A stretch of DNA of 64,000 nt from an uncultured Bacteroidales bacterium (GCA_946406015.1 CAMJJD010000003.1:1-64000), one strand, 5' to 3'. Numbered from the stretch's first letter, positions 27,096-35,803 are shown. The notes: generated by a model not told the origin, from the letters alone. Program-made: numbers and translations.

Positions 27096-27716
27096 TTATA
27101 ACGGAAGATAGATCACCTTCTTCGTCTCGAAGAACTCCTCCTCGAAGAAGTTGCTGATATCCCATGTCCGCACTTTGTGACGGAAGACGAACAGCTCTTT
27201 TGTCAAGTCACCTCCCTTCAGATAAAAGATACCATTGTGCTGCGGGTGATACTGTGTCTTTGAAATCTTATCTTTCACCCAAGGCACAAACTCACCGAGT
27301 GTGGTGACAGCCCTAGACACCACAAAATCGAACTCCCCATCCAATTGCTCTGCACGTATCTGTTGTACCTTGGTATTGGTCAACGACAGCCGTTCCACCA
27401 CATCATTCACCACCTTTATCTTCTTTCCAATAGAGTCGATAAGCGTGAAGTGGGCATCGGGAAACATGATGGCTAACGGCACACCAGGGAATCCCCCGCC
27501 GGTACCCACGTCCAGAACCTCGGCCATCGGTTTGAACTGTACAACCTTGGCTATGGCCAGCGAATGTAGCACGTGGTGCTCGTAGAAATGCTCCATATCC
27601 TTACGAGATATGACGTTAATCTGAGCATTCCACTCCTCATACAAAGGTAACAGAGCGGCAAACTGCTCACGCTGCCGCTCTGTCAAATTCGGGAAATATT
27701 TAGTAATTATATCCAA
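27096..27716 (-). CDS. rsmG: 16S rRNA (guanine(527)-N7)-methyltransferase RsmG
   Basis: A 206-residue SAM-dependent methyltransferase with motif I VLDVGTGGGFPGVPLAIMFP, the RsmG-typical LIDSIGKKIKVVNDV and FDFVVSRAVTTLGEFVPW. Methylates G527 of 16S rRNA. The only suitable start is TTG at 27716 (product MDIITKYFPNLTERQREQF), which fits family N-termini. Converges with moxR; separated from rpoD by a repeat-filled spacer. Confidence 0.93.
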   Translation of the reverse strand: MDIITKYFPNLTERQREQFAALLPLYEEWNAQINVISRKDMEHFYEHHVLHSLAIAKVVQFKPMAEVLDVGTGGGFPGVPLAIMFPDAHFTLIDSIGKKIKVVNDVVERLSLTNTKVQQIRAEQLDGEFDFVVSRAVTTLGEFVPWVKDKISKTQYHPQHNGIFYLKGGDLTKELFVFRHKVRTWDISNFFEEEFFETKKVIYLPL

Positions 27717-27721
27717 TTCTT

Positions 27722-27756
27722 AAGCTTTAAGTTTTAAGCTGTAAGCTTTAAGTACG
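27722..27756. repeat. 7-bp periodic spacer tract
   Basis: Five 7-bp units: AAGCTTT, AAGTTTT, AAGCTGT, AAGCTTT, AAGTACG, directly upstream of the rsmG start. A looser inverted set (ACTTAAAACTTAACACTC) follows. Confidence 0.6.
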
Positions 27757-27792
27757 CAGCCACTTAAAACTTAACACTCACAGCTCTCAGCT

Positions 27793-28653
27793 TTATAGAT
27801 ACGCCTTCAGGTGTTTACTCTTGCTGCTGGTCTTCAGACGCTTGATGCCTTTCTCCTTAATCTGGCGGACACGCTCACGGGTAAGATTGAACTTCATGGC
27901 AATTTCATCAAGGCTCAGAGGATGAGGCAATCCTATGCCGAAGTACATCTTGATAACCTCACGTTCGTACTCCGTCAAGGTTGACAGGCACCGTTCAATC
28001 TCCTGCGAGAGGCTCTCCTGCATAAGTTTGCTATCGGTCGGCGGAGTATCTTCGTTGGGAAGCACATCCACAAAGTTTACATCCTCGTCACTGGCCAACG
28101 GAGCATCGATGCTCACATGACGGCCGCTGATACCCATGATAGCTTTGATTTTGTCTTCCGGTATATCGAGCATATCGGCAAGCTCCTCTTCTGATGGCGG
28201 ACGCTCCAACTGCTGCTCCAGCTTGCTGATTTCTTTCTTCAACTTATTGAGAGCGCCCAACTGGTTGCTCGGCAGACGCACAATACGCGAGTTCTCTGCG
28301 ATGGCCTGCAGAATGCTCTGACGAATCCACCACACAGCATAACTGATGAACTTGAAACCACGCGTCTCATCAAATCGCTTTGCAGCCTTGATAAGACCCA
28401 CGTTGCCCTCGTTGATGAGGTCGGGAAGGCTCAGTCCTTGGTTCTGATACTGCTTGGCCACCGACACCACAAAACGCAGGTTGGCCTTGGTCAAACGTTC
28501 CAACGCCGCCTGGTCGCCCTGCTTGATACGCTGAGCCAGCTGCACCTCCTGCTCGGGGGTAAGCAACTCCTCACTGCATATATCCTGCAGGTACTTGTCC
28601 AACGATTTGATATCGCGGTTAGTAATAGAATGGGTAATCTTCAGTTGTCTCAT
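27793..28653 (-). CDS. rpoD: Primary RNA polymerase sigma factor (sigma-70)
   Basis: A 286-residue group 1 sigma factor in the short form typical of Bacteroidetes. [22 protein letters not shown] is the characteristic start, followed by region 2 ([31 protein letters not shown] ... [13 protein letters not shown]), region 3 and region 4.2 ([25 protein letters not shown]). It recognises the TTTG/TAnnTTTG promoters noted here and explains why E. coli-like -35/-10 boxes are absent. Upstream is 213 bp shared with the divergent lipoprotein gene. Confidence 0.96.
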   Translation of the reverse strand: MRQLKITHSITNRDIKSLDKYLQDICSEELLTPEQEVQLAQRIKQGDQAALERLTKANLRFVVSVAKQYQNQGLSLPDLINEGNVGLIKAAKRFDETRGFKFISYAVWWIRQSILQAIAENSRIVRLPSNQLGALNKLKKEISKLEQQLERPPSEEELADMLDIPEDKIKAIMGISGRHVSIDAPLASDEDVNFVDVLPNEDTPPTDSKLMQESLSQEIERCLSTLTEYEREVIKMYFGIGLPHPLSLDEIAMKFNLTRERVRQIKEKGIKRLKTSSKSKHLKAYL

Positions 28654-28781
28654 ACTCGTCTCTCTTAATTAGCACCAATTTTCAACACGTATAACGCAAA
28701 AAAGTTTCATTTGTTACGTACAGATAAACTTTTTTTGGAAAAATATTATTACTCTCAGGAATTTTATCGCCCAAAGTGTTG

Positions 28782-28789
28782 TAATTTTG
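28782..28789 (+). promoter_or_regulatory. -7 box upstream of small lipoprotein gene
   Basis: TAATTTTG matches TAnnTTTG, 77 bp before the ATG at 28867. No TTTG lies at the right -33 distance. Confidence 0.45.
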
Positions 28790-28866
28790 CACCCGAAAGC
28801 AATAAAAGACCGCAGACAGCGTTTCTTTTGTGAAGAAAGAAAAACAAACCAATAAAACAACATATT

Positions 28867-29313
28867 ATGAAGAAAAGAAGCTTAATCCTCCCTCTGCTGA
28901 TGGCTCTCGTGCTAGGCGTCAGCATGACATCGTGCAGCGATGAGTATTTCGGCGACAGCAACACCCGCGCCATGACGACCACCGTCTACTGGAACGACTG
29001 GGTCGACGACGGTGCCACAGCCTACCTCTATGCCGAGGTGCCTTGGGATGCCATCACCATCGATGTGCTCAATGTCGGCAACGTCGTGGCCTATGTTTAC
29101 GACGGTGACTACCAGTGCCCTCTTCCCTACGTCATTCCTGTCACATACACTACCGCCACCGGCAATATCGTAGTGCCTGAGAACATCTCCTACGACCTCA
29201 GTCCCGGAAAAATCACCTTCCGCATGCAGGACCTCGACGGTGGAATGCCCGAAAGCCTGACCAACAGCGCACCCATTACCTTCCGCGTGGTTGTCACCAT
29301 GCCGGTCGATTGA
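28867..29313 (+). CDS. Small Bacteroidetes lipoprotein, function unknown
   Basis: A 148-residue lipoprotein (signal MKKRSLILPLLMALVLGVSM, lipobox MTSC). The mature part has the alternating pattern of a small beta-sandwich family common in Bacteroidetes: NVGNVVAYVYDG, PLPYVIPVTY, then SYDLSPGKITFRMQDLDGG and a final FRVVVTMPVD. Function unknown. Single gene with its own -7 box and a strong hairpin terminator directly after it; transcribed away from rpoD. Confidence 0.8.
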   Translation: MKKRSLILPLLMALVLGVSMTSCSDEYFGDSNTRAMTTTVYWNDWVDDGATAYLYAEVPWDAITIDVLNVGNVVAYVYDGDYQCPLPYVIPVTYTTATGNIVVPENISYDLSPGKITFRMQDLDGGMPESLTNSAPITFRVVVTMPVD

Positions 29314-29333
29314 ACAACACTCTGTCAAAAGCC

Positions 29334-29376
29334 AAGGGGCTGATGCACCATTCAGATGCATCAGCCCCTTTCTTTT
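29334..29376. terminator. Hairpin terminator between lipoprotein gene and folD
   Basis: Perfect 14-bp arms AAGGGGCTGATGCA (29334-29347) and TGCATCAGCCCCTT (29357-29370) with a 9-nt loop, followed by TCTTTT on the plus strand. The converging genes (ends at 29313 and 29390) suggest it works in both directions. Confidence 0.85.
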
Positions 29377-29389
29377 ACCTCACAAGAGG

Positions 29390-30265
29390 TCAACAATTGC
29401 TCTTCTTGTACGCCTTCAGCGTGTTCTGCAGCAGGCTCACTATTGTCAGCGGACCCACACCGCCGGGCACAGGAGTCACCCAGCTGCACTTGGCATCCAC
29501 CTCCGAATGCTTCACATCGCCGATGACACGATAGCCATTCTTCTTCGTGGCATCCTCCACACGGTGAATACCCACATCAACCACTACGGCACCCTCTTTC
29601 ACCATGTCGGCAGTGACAAACTCCGGTTTGCCGATAGCTACCACTAGTATATCAGCCTGACGGGTAATATCCTTCAGGTTCTGCGTCTTGCTGTGACACA
29701 TCGTCACCGTGCAGTCAAATCCCTTACGACTTAAGAGGTTGGCCACAGGTGTACCCACAATGTTCGAACGGCCAATGACCACGCAGTGCTTGCCTACAGT
29801 CTCAATGCCATAGCGTTGCAGTAACGTGCAGATGCCCATCGGAGTGGCCGGCACAAAGCAGTCCTCTCCCAGCACCATGCGACCGATGTTGATAGGCGTG
29901 AAACCATCCACATCCTTGTCGGGCGAGATGGCATTGATCACCTTCTGCTCGTTGATATGCTTAGGCAGCGGCAGCTGGACGATGAATCCGTCGATATCAG
30001 GATCGTTGTTAAGGAATTCGATGCTTTCCAGCAATTGTTTTTCAGTGGTGCTCTCGCTCATGCGATACACACTCGACGTGAATCCCACCTCATGACTCGA
30101 CTTCTCTTTATTGGCCACATAGGTCATACTGGCACCGTCGGTGCCTACAATTACGGCGGCCAGATGCGGCGCCCGTTTGCCCGCGGCCGTCAACTGACGA
30201 ACCTCGTTGGCTATTTCCTCTTTTATCTGCAAGGCCGTCGCCTTGCCATCCAATAATTCGGTCAT
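29390..30265 (-). CDS. folD: Bifunctional methylene-THF dehydrogenase / methenyl-THF cyclohydrolase
   Basis: A 291-residue FolD, interconverting methylene-, methenyl- and formyl-tetrahydrofolate in one-carbon metabolism. Visible motifs: [18 protein letters not shown] with the catalytic Tyr/Lys pair, [31 protein letters not shown] (NADP site) and [19 protein letters not shown] at the end. Length is normal. Downstream of ffh on the same strand with a 29-bp gap, so the two may be co-transcribed. Confidence 0.97.
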   Translation of the reverse strand: MTELLDGKATALQIKEEIANEVRQLTAAGKRAPHLAAVIVGTDGASMTYVANKEKSSHEVGFTSSVYRMSESTTEKQLLESIEFLNNDPDIDGFIVQLPLPKHINEQKVINAISPDKDVDGFTPINIGRMVLGEDCFVPATPMGICTLLQRYGIETVGKHCVVIGRSNIVGTPVANLLSRKGFDCTVTMCHSKTQNLKDITRQADILVVAIGKPEFVTADMVKEGAVVVDVGIHRVEDATKKNGYRVIGDVKHSEVDAKCSWVTPVPGGVGPLTIVSLLQNTLKAYKKSNC

Positions 30266-30294
30266 ATATTTGTGTTGTTGTTATCTTTCCTTCT

Positions 30295-31620
30295 TCAACG
30301 GCGTTTTCTCCCCATTGCAGGGACGCGGCCGCCGTTCTTGCTCACCATCTTCATCATCTTGCGCGTATCGTCGAACTGCTTCAGGAAGCGGTTCAACTCC
30401 TGTATCGAGCGACCGCTGCCGGCAGCGATGCGCTGCTTGCGGCTGCCGTTGAGACACTGCGGATGCTGACGCTCATAGGGTGTCATCGACCCTATCATAG
30501 CCTCAATGGGCACAAAGGCATCGTCGCTGATTTCCACATTCTTCGTCAGCTTGTCCATGCCTGGAATCATGCCCACCAACTCCTTCATCGAGCCCATCTT
30601 CTTCACCTGCGACACCTGCGACAGGAAGTCCTCGAAGTTGTACTCGTCGCGCATCAACTTCTTCGATATCTTGCGAGCCTCCTGCTCGTCATACTGCGCT
30701 TCGGCCCTCTCCACCAGACTCACCACATCGCCCATGCCGAGGATACGGTTGGCCATACGGTCGGGATGGAACACATCGAGGGCATCCATCTTCTCACCGA
30801 CGCCGACAAACTTGATGGGCTTCTGCACCGTGTAGCGTATCGTCAGTGCCGCACCGCCGCGGGTGTCGCCGTCGAGCTTGGTGAGCACAACGCCGTCGAA
30901 GTCAATTCGGTCGTTGAAGGCCTTTGCCGTGTTCACGGCATCCTGGCCCGTCATTGCATCGACCACGAAGAGCGTCTCCTGCGGCTGCAGTTCCTTCTTC
31001 AGAGCGGCGATTTCGTCCATCATCTGCTCGTCGACAGCCAGACGTCCGGCGGTATCGACGATGACCACGTTCACCCCCCTCTGCTTGGCATCCTTGATTG
31101 CATTCTGGGCAATCCTGACGGGATTCTGCGACCCCTCCTCGGTGTACACCGGCACACCGATCTGACTGCCCAGCGTCTGCAACTGACTGATAGCAGCCGG
31201 ACGGTACACGTCGCCTGCCACCAGCATCACATTCTTGCCTCGCTTGGAATGGAGCATATTGGCCAGCTTGGCCGAAAAAGTGGTCTTACCGGAACCCTGC
31301 AGACCCGCGATGAGAACCACAGCAGGCTGCCCTTTGACGTTGATATCCACCGCCTCCGAGCCCATCAACTCGGTCAGTTTCTCATGCACTATCTTAACCA
31401 TCAACTGACCGGGCTCGATGCTTTGGATAACATTGCGACCCAACGCCTCGGCCTTCACCTTGTCGGTAAATTCCTTGGCTATCGGATAACTCACATCGGC
31501 GTCAAGCAGGGCCTTACGCACCTCCTTGACGGTCTCCGCCACATTAATATCGGTAATCGAGCCCTTGCCGCGAAGGGTATGTAACGCTTTCTCTATCTTA
31601 CTACTAAGATTCTCAAACAT
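30295..31620 (-). CDS. ffh: Signal recognition particle protein Ffh
   Basis: A 441-residue SRP GTPase with N domain, G domain (GLQGSGKTTFSAKLA, DTAGRLAVDEQMM, TKLDGDTRGGAAL) and Met-rich M domain ending MKMVSKNGGRVPAMGRKRR. Binds signal peptides and SRP RNA for co-translational targeting. The start is the ATG at 31620 (MFENLSSKIEKALHTLRGKG); an in-frame extension upstream crosses the promoter and is not coding. A Bacteroidetes-type promoter lies 28 bp upstream. Confidence 0.97.
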   Translation of the reverse strand: MFENLSSKIEKALHTLRGKGSITDINVAETVKEVRKALLDADVSYPIAKEFTDKVKAEALGRNVIQSIEPGQLMVKIVHEKLTELMGSEAVDINVKGQPAVVLIAGLQGSGKTTFSAKLANMLHSKRGKNVMLVAGDVYRPAAISQLQTLGSQIGVPVYTEEGSQNPVRIAQNAIKDAKQRGVNVVIVDTAGRLAVDEQMMDEIAALKKELQPQETLFVVDAMTGQDAVNTAKAFNDRIDFDGVVLTKLDGDTRGGAALTIRYTVQKPIKFVGVGEKMDALDVFHPDRMANRILGMGDVVSLVERAEAQYDEQEARKISKKLMRDEYNFEDFLSQVSQVKKMGSMKELVGMIPGMDKLTKNVEISDDAFVPIEAMIGSMTPYERQHPQCLNGSRKQRIAAGSGRSIQELNRFLKQFDDTRKMMKMVSKNGGRVPAMGRKRR

Positions 31621-31647
31621 AGTCTTTAGTGCATATGAATTCCGTTG

Positions 31648-31678
31648 CAAAGATACGAAAAAAGAGTGAACCCGCAAA
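31648..31678 (-). promoter_or_regulatory. Bacteroidetes-type promoter for ffh-folD
   Basis: On the minus strand, TTTG (31675-31678), 19 bp, TATCTTTG (31648-31655): an exact consensus match with the same spacing as the res and guaB promoters. Confidence 0.8.
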
Positions 31679-32070
31679 AAAAAATGACACCCCAGAACAG
31701 ACACCCGAGAAAAAAGCAATGTCTAATGGCTATTTACTCCCATTTTATCATTTTTTAACATCTTTTACAGCCTTATTTAACACTTACAAAATATAGATTT
31801 TATAAGGCTTTAATATGGAATTTGTAAGGAGTTGGTTAAGAGTTGGTGCATCTTTAACACTGATTTACAGTATATTAATCACTGATTAAGCACACCGCGC
31901 TGATTTACATATACTTGTATCGAAATTCAAGAACTATTACGCTCAAAAGGGGAAAAAGCGGCATATACCGAACAACACGGGTCATTAACATCTATTCACA
32001 TTTCACGTAATAAGTCGGACTTGGCATCGACACAATAATCGAAGCCATCCTCCGTTATGTTATTAAGAAA
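31679..32070. other. AT-rich intergenic region with 11-bp repeat units
   Basis: No gene is seen in this stretch between ffh and the GNAT-HD gene. Two adjacent 11-bp units, GAGTTGGTTAA (31829-31839) and GAGTTGGTGCA (31840-31850), belong to the family at 8141-8228; a diverged upstream unit GGCTTTAATAT also fits. CTGATTTACA occurs twice nearby. No tRNA-like fold was recognised. Confidence 0.55.
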
Positions 32071-33219
32071 ATGAGAGCATACAATATACGTCATTCCACC
32101 GAAGCTGACATTTCAGCCGTCATGGCCATGTACGACCACTCGCGTGGTTTGATGCGTGCCGACGGCAACACCAGCCAGTGGGTCGGTTATCCCACCCGCG
32201 ACTACGTGCTGGACGACCTGCGCCGAAATGTGTCATACCTCATCGTCGCCGACAGCAAACCCATAGGCACCTTTGCATTGGTGCCCGGCATCGAGCCCAC
32301 CTACGGATATATCGACCATGGCCGATGGATTGACTCCGCAACACCCTATGCCACCATACACCGGCTGGCCAAGGCTCCCGGCACCACCGACATCGCCGAC
32401 ATCGCCCTCGACTATGCCAAGAAGCAGTATGACCATCTGCGCATCGACACCCATGAGAGCAACCGTCCCATGCGCCATCTGACCGCCCGCGAGGGGTTCG
32501 TCTACTGCGGCATCATCTATATGGCCGACGGTTCGCCGCGCTTGGCCTACGAGTGGTGGCGTTGGGATGAAGTGGCCGAAAGCCTGAAGCAATGGGTGGA
32601 GCAGGAGGTGCTGCCGCAGTACGCCCGGTTCGACAGCGCCCACCGCGTCGACCATGCCCGCCGCGTCATCGCGCGGGCCATGACCCTCTACCGCCACCTG
32701 CGCGAACGGTTGGCTCCACCCGACGCACCTTTGGTCACCCTGATGCCCGAGATGGTCTACACCGCTGCCGCCATGCACGACCTAGGACTCGCCGAGGGTC
32801 GCGAGGAACACCATCTGACCTCGGGGCGTCTCATCCGCAATTGCACCGACCTGCGCCGCTGGTTTGACGAGAAGCAGGTGGAGACCATAGCCCAAGCTGC
32901 CGAAGACCACCGCGCCTCGGCCAAGGAACCGCCTCGTTCGATGCTGGGTTGCATCGTGGCCGAGGCCGACCGCGACGTGGAACCCGAGACCATCGTGCGG
33001 CGAACCGTCGAATACGGCCTCAGCCACTACCCCACCCTCGACCGCGAAGGGCACTGGCAACGCACGCTGGAGCACATGCATGAGAAGTATGCCGAAGGGG
33101 GATACATCAAACTCTGGCTCAAAGAGTCGCCTAATGCCGAGCCTCTGACCGAACTGCGTGCCCTCATCCACGACGAGGCCCGCCTCCGCACCCTCTTCGA
33201 CCAATTCTTTAAATCGTAA
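32071..33219 (+). CDS. GNAT acetyltransferase-HD domain fusion
   Basis: A 382-residue fusion. Residues 1-165 are a GNAT-fold acetyltransferase (IRHSTEADISAVMAMYDHSR at the start, RIDTHESNRPMRHLTAREGF as the C-terminal acetyl-CoA region). Residues about 185-305 are an HD metal-dependent phosphohydrolase, with candidate ligands H191/H195, the HD pair H236-D237 in AAAMHDLGL, H280 in EDHRAS and D300 in AEADRD. The substrate of either half is unknown. It may couple modification of a small molecule with hydrolysis of a nucleotide or phosphoester; this is inference. Followed after 21 bp by a DUF456 gene on the same strand. Confidence 0.87.
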   Translation: MRAYNIRHSTEADISAVMAMYDHSRGLMRADGNTSQWVGYPTRDYVLDDLRRNVSYLIVADSKPIGTFALVPGIEPTYGYIDHGRWIDSATPYATIHRLAKAPGTTDIADIALDYAKKQYDHLRIDTHESNRPMRHLTAREGFVYCGIIYMADGSPRLAYEWWRWDEVAESLKQWVEQEVLPQYARFDSAHRVDHARRVIARAMTLYRHLRERLAPPDAPLVTLMPEMVYTAAAMHDLGLAEGREEHHLTSGRLIRNCTDLRRWFDEKQVETIAQAAEDHRASAKEPPRSMLGCIVAEADRDVEPETIVRRTVEYGLSHYPTLDREGHWQRTLEHMHEKYAEGGYIKLWLKESPNAEPLTELRALIHDEARLRTLFDQFFKS

Positions 33220-33240
33220 ACTACAAACCATCAATATTCC

Positions 33241-33732
33241 ATGAACACACTACTGATTATACTGGCTTTCGTCTGCATCCTCGTGGGTGTGGTGGCTGTC
33301 TTCACGCCGGTACCGCCGGCGGTACCGGTGGCCTGGGCCGGCCTGCTGTTGGCCCGACTGAGTGGCTATGCCGATATAAGCACACAGATGCTAATCTGGA
33401 GTGCTGTCATCGGTGTGGCGCTGATGATACTCGATTACGTATTTCCTCTGCTGACAACCAAGAAGTACGGCGGAACGAAGTACGGCGTGTGGGGCTGCAC
33501 CATCGGGCTGCTGCTCTCCATCATCGGGCTGCCCTTCGGCCCGGCGGGACTCTTGGGAGTCTTTTTCTGGCCGTTCGTGGGCGCCTTTGTTGGTGAATAT
33601 ATCCATCAACACGAAACACGCCCCGCATTCAAGGCGGCGCTAGGCTCTTTCCTGGGCATGATGGCCGGCATCGTGGTCAAAGTTGTCTACTGCCTGGCGC
33701 TGCTGGTGATAGTGATTGTAAAACTATTCTAG
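33241..33732 (+). CDS. DUF456 family membrane protein
   Basis: A 163-residue membrane protein with about five hydrophobic segments and the DUF456 hallmarks: FTPVPPAVPVAWAGLLLARL near the start, LDYVFPLLTTKKYGGTKYGVWG in the middle, and GLPFGPAGLLGVFFWPFVGAFVGE with glycine-zipper-like repeats. Function unknown; inner membrane. Its stop codon is part of the first CTAG of the periodic tract that follows. Confidence 0.88.
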   Translation: MNTLLIILAFVCILVGVVAVFTPVPPAVPVAWAGLLLARLSGYADISTQMLIWSAVIGVALMILDYVFPLLTTKKYGGTKYGVWGCTIGLLLSIIGLPFGPAGLLGVFFWPFVGAFVGEYIHQHETRPAFKAALGSFLGMMAGIVVKVVYCLALLVIVIVKLF

Positions 33733-33782
33733 CCTAGCTAGGCCGACTAGACAGGCTAGAATGTCTAGAAAGGCTAGCGCCA
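33729..33782. repeat. 9-bp periodic CTAG tract
   Basis: CTAG occurs at 33729, 33738, 33747, 33756, 33765 and 33774, exactly 9 bp apart, plus once out of phase at 33734. The units are CTAG followed by five variable bases. The outer copies TCTAGCCT and AGGCTAGA can pair. It fills the gap between the convergent DUF456 and apt genes, where a terminator would be expected. Confidence 0.85.
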
Positions 33783-33789
33783 GAAGGCC

Positions 33790-34353
33790 CTACTCCACCC
33801 CTTCCAGGCTCATCAGCGAATGCACAGGGGCCATCCGTTCAAGGAGAGCCCGTCCTTTGAGGGCAGGCAACTCGACCAGGAACACAAACTCCTTGACCAC
33901 CACACGGCGACCGTCAATCACCTCGCGGTTCAGGGCCTCGGCGATACCCAGCGCCGTGCCTCCAGTGGCCAGCAGGTCGTCGAGCAGCGTCAGTTCTATG
34001 ACATTGTCCTTCGCAACACACGCCGCCAAGTCGCTACGGCGGAAAAAGACCTCGTCGCTACCGTATTCTTTCTCAATTTCCACCCTCACCAAGTCGCCCT
34101 CGGCATGAGGCAGCTTGCCTTTCTTGCGGATAGGCACGATGGTCTGCACATGGTCGGAACCTGTCAGCAGGGGTGCCGTGAACAGGAAACCGCGCGCCTC
34201 GACAGTAGCCACATTGGGCGCTGTGCAGAGCCGGTCGATTTCAACGACAGCCTTGCTGAAAGCAGCCTTGTCCTGCAAGAAAGGCAGCACATCGATAAAG
34301 TCAATCCCGGGCTTGGGGAAATCGGGATAGTGTTTGATGACGTCTTCGAACAT
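33790..34353 (-). CDS. apt: Adenine phosphoribosyltransferase
   Basis: A 187-residue type I phosphoribosyltransferase that salvages adenine to AMP with PRPP. Start FEDVIKHYPDFPKPGIDFIDVLPFL and ARGFLFTAPLL are APRT-typical; the PRPP loop is LTLLDDLLATGGTALGIAEAL. The Lys-rich KKGKLPHAEGDLVRVEIEKEYG flexible loop is present. Upstream is an 8-bp repeat tract and then the fatty acid transporter on the same strand. Confidence 0.92.
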   Translation of the reverse strand: MFEDVIKHYPDFPKPGIDFIDVLPFLQDKAAFSKAVVEIDRLCTAPNVATVEARGFLFTAPLLTGSDHVQTIVPIRKKGKLPHAEGDLVRVEIEKEYGSDEVFFRRSDLAACVAKDNVIELTLLDDLLATGGTALGIAEALNREVIDGRRVVVKEFVFLVELPALKGRALLERMAPVHSLMSLEGVE

Positions 34354-34360
34354 ACCTCTT

Positions 34361-34445
34361 GAATGCTTGAATGAGTGAATGCGTGAATGAGTGAATGCGT
34401 GAATGCGTTAATGTATGAATGTGTGAATGTGTGATTCGTTAATGC
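34361..34445. repeat. 8-bp periodic spacer tract, nine phased units or more
   Basis: GAATG or TAATG begins at 34361, 34369, 34377, 34385, 34393, 34401, 34409, 34417 and 34425, all exactly 8 bp apart; two looser units follow. Units alternate GAATGAGT, GAATGCGT and GAATGTGT. The tract fills the spacer between atoE and apt. Confidence 0.85.
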
Positions 34446-34453
34446 GACAGTCC

Positions 34454-35803
34454 TTATAGCGCCCATACAACCAGTCCTCCGCCGATGAGAAGGCCCGTGA
34501 TGAGCAGGTCGATGAGGCAATAGCCCATGATGTCCTTGGCGCTGAGACGCGCGATAGCCAGGGCCGGCAATGCCCAGAAGGGCTGAATCAGGTTGGTCCA
34601 GGCGTCGCCCCAGGCGATGGCGGTGCCGGTCAGCCCCGGGTCGACCCCGAGGTCGGCACCGGCGGTGAACATGATGGGTGCCTGAATGGCCCAGTGTCCG
34701 CCACCGCTCGGCACAAACAGATTGAGCACTGCGGCACAGAGGAAAGTGAGCAGCGGGTAGGTGGTCGGGGTGCTTATGCGTATGCAGGCATCGGCCAGCA
34801 CAGTGCCCATGCAGATGCCGCTGGCGCCGACGCCGGTAATGATACCCATGATACCGGCATAGAAAGGAAACTGCAGGATGATACCCGCGGCACCCGTGGC
34901 GGCCTTGCCGAAAGCCCGCACGTAGGCCACCGGCGTGCCGTGCAGCAACAAGCCCAGCGACAGGAATATCATGATGACGGCACCCAAGTCGAGACTGCCT
35001 CCGCGGAAGCCCAGCCTCACCACCAGAAAGACGATGAACATCGCTGCGATGAGCCATGAGAGCACAGGGCTGCGCTCCAGCCGCTGGGCGGGAGTTTTAG
35101 AGTCTGTGAGTCTATGAGTCTGTGAGTCCTTAGAGTCGTCGGCCAACAACACGGGGTCCACCGTGACAGCGCCGTGCTTGGGATGCATCAGCGTGTTGGC
35201 CAGCGTGATGCCCACAATGACCAGCAGCACCATGACCAGGTTGTGAGGGTCAAGGATAGTCTGGCTGACGGGCACGGGAGCCGTAAGGGCTCCGTTGGTA
35301 GCCACGGCGAGGGCCTCGCCCGGGGTGGCCATGGTGAGCGGTATGGAGCCCGACAAACCGGCGTGCCATACGACAAAGCCGCTGTAGGCCGAAGCGATGA
35401 GCAGGCGGTAGTCGACGCCCTGCAGCTGACGTGCAATCGCCTTGGCGAAGATGACACCCACGATGAGGCCGAAGCCCCAGTTGAGCCAGCACGCCAGAGC
35501 CGAGACCACCGTCACCAAGGCGATGGCGGCGCCCGGTGTCTTCGGTACCCTCGCCAGGGCCTCGATGCCCCTCTTCACGGCAGGGGCTGCCGCCAGCGCC
35601 GACCCGCACACCAGCACCAACGCCATCTGCATGGCGAACGCCAGCAGATTCCATACGGCGCCGCCCCAATGTTCCACCACCTCGAGCGGTGTCTGATGGC
35701 ACACAGGCATGGCGATGGCTGCCGCCACGAAGGTGAGGAGAATGGCGAAAATAAAAGGTTCGGGCAGCCAACGCTGCACCAGCCGGACGCAGAACTTGAT
35801 CAT
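34454..35803 (-). CDS. Short-chain fatty acid transporter, AtoE family
   Basis: A 449-residue membrane protein of the AtoE/TIGR00366 short-chain fatty acid uptake family with about ten to twelve membrane segments. Recognisable blocks: RWLPEPFIFAILLTFVAAAI, CWLNWGFGLIVGVIFAKAIA, SAYSGFVVWHAGLSGSIPLTM and FVPSGGGHWAIQAP near the end. Takes up butyrate or acetoacetate, fitting an anaerobic gut habitat. A hydrophilic loop near residues 220-235 (DSKDSQTHRLTDSK) is encoded by an 8-bp GAGTCTGT tract (35100-35137), which looks like spacer repeat inside the gene. Confidence 0.92.
   Translation of the reverse strand: MIKFCVRLVQRWLPEPFIFAILLTFVAAAIAMPVCHQTPLEVVEHWGGAVWNLLAFAMQMALVLVCGSALAAAPAVKRGIEALARVPKTPGAAIALVTVVSALACWLNWGFGLIVGVIFAKAIARQLQGVDYRLLIASAYSGFVVWHAGLSGSIPLTMATPGEALAVATNGALTAPVPVSQTILDPHNLVMVLLVIVGITLANTLMHPKHGAVTVDPVLLADDSKDSQTHRLTDSKTPAQRLERSPVLSWLIAAMFIVFLVVRLGFRGGSLDLGAVIMIFLSLGLLLHGTPVAYVRAFGKAATGAAGIILQFPFYAGIMGIITGVGASGICMGTVLADACIRISTPTTYPLLTFLCAAVLNLFVPSGGGHWAIQAPIMFTAGADLGVDPGLTGTAIAWGDAWTNLIQPFWALPALAIARLSAKDIMGYCLIDLLITGLLIGGGLVVWAL
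35100..35137. repeat. 8-bp periodic tract within the transporter gene
   Basis: Units GAGTCTGT, GAGTCTAT, GAGTCTGT and GAGTCCTTA, then GAGTC, lie in the coding region of the fatty acid transporter and encode a polar loop. Confidence 0.7.

Noticed and set aside
30463..31584. Long open frame opposite ffh
   Set aside because: Shadow of the highly conserved Ffh coding sequence; histidine/leucine-rich product with no domain.
31621..31719. N-terminal extension of Ffh
   Set aside because: It crosses the promoter at 31648-31678; the ATG at 31620 gives the normal Ffh start.
34361..34445. CRISPR array
   Set aside because: The units are 8 bp with no spacers between them; no repeat of CRISPR length and no cas gene in the window.
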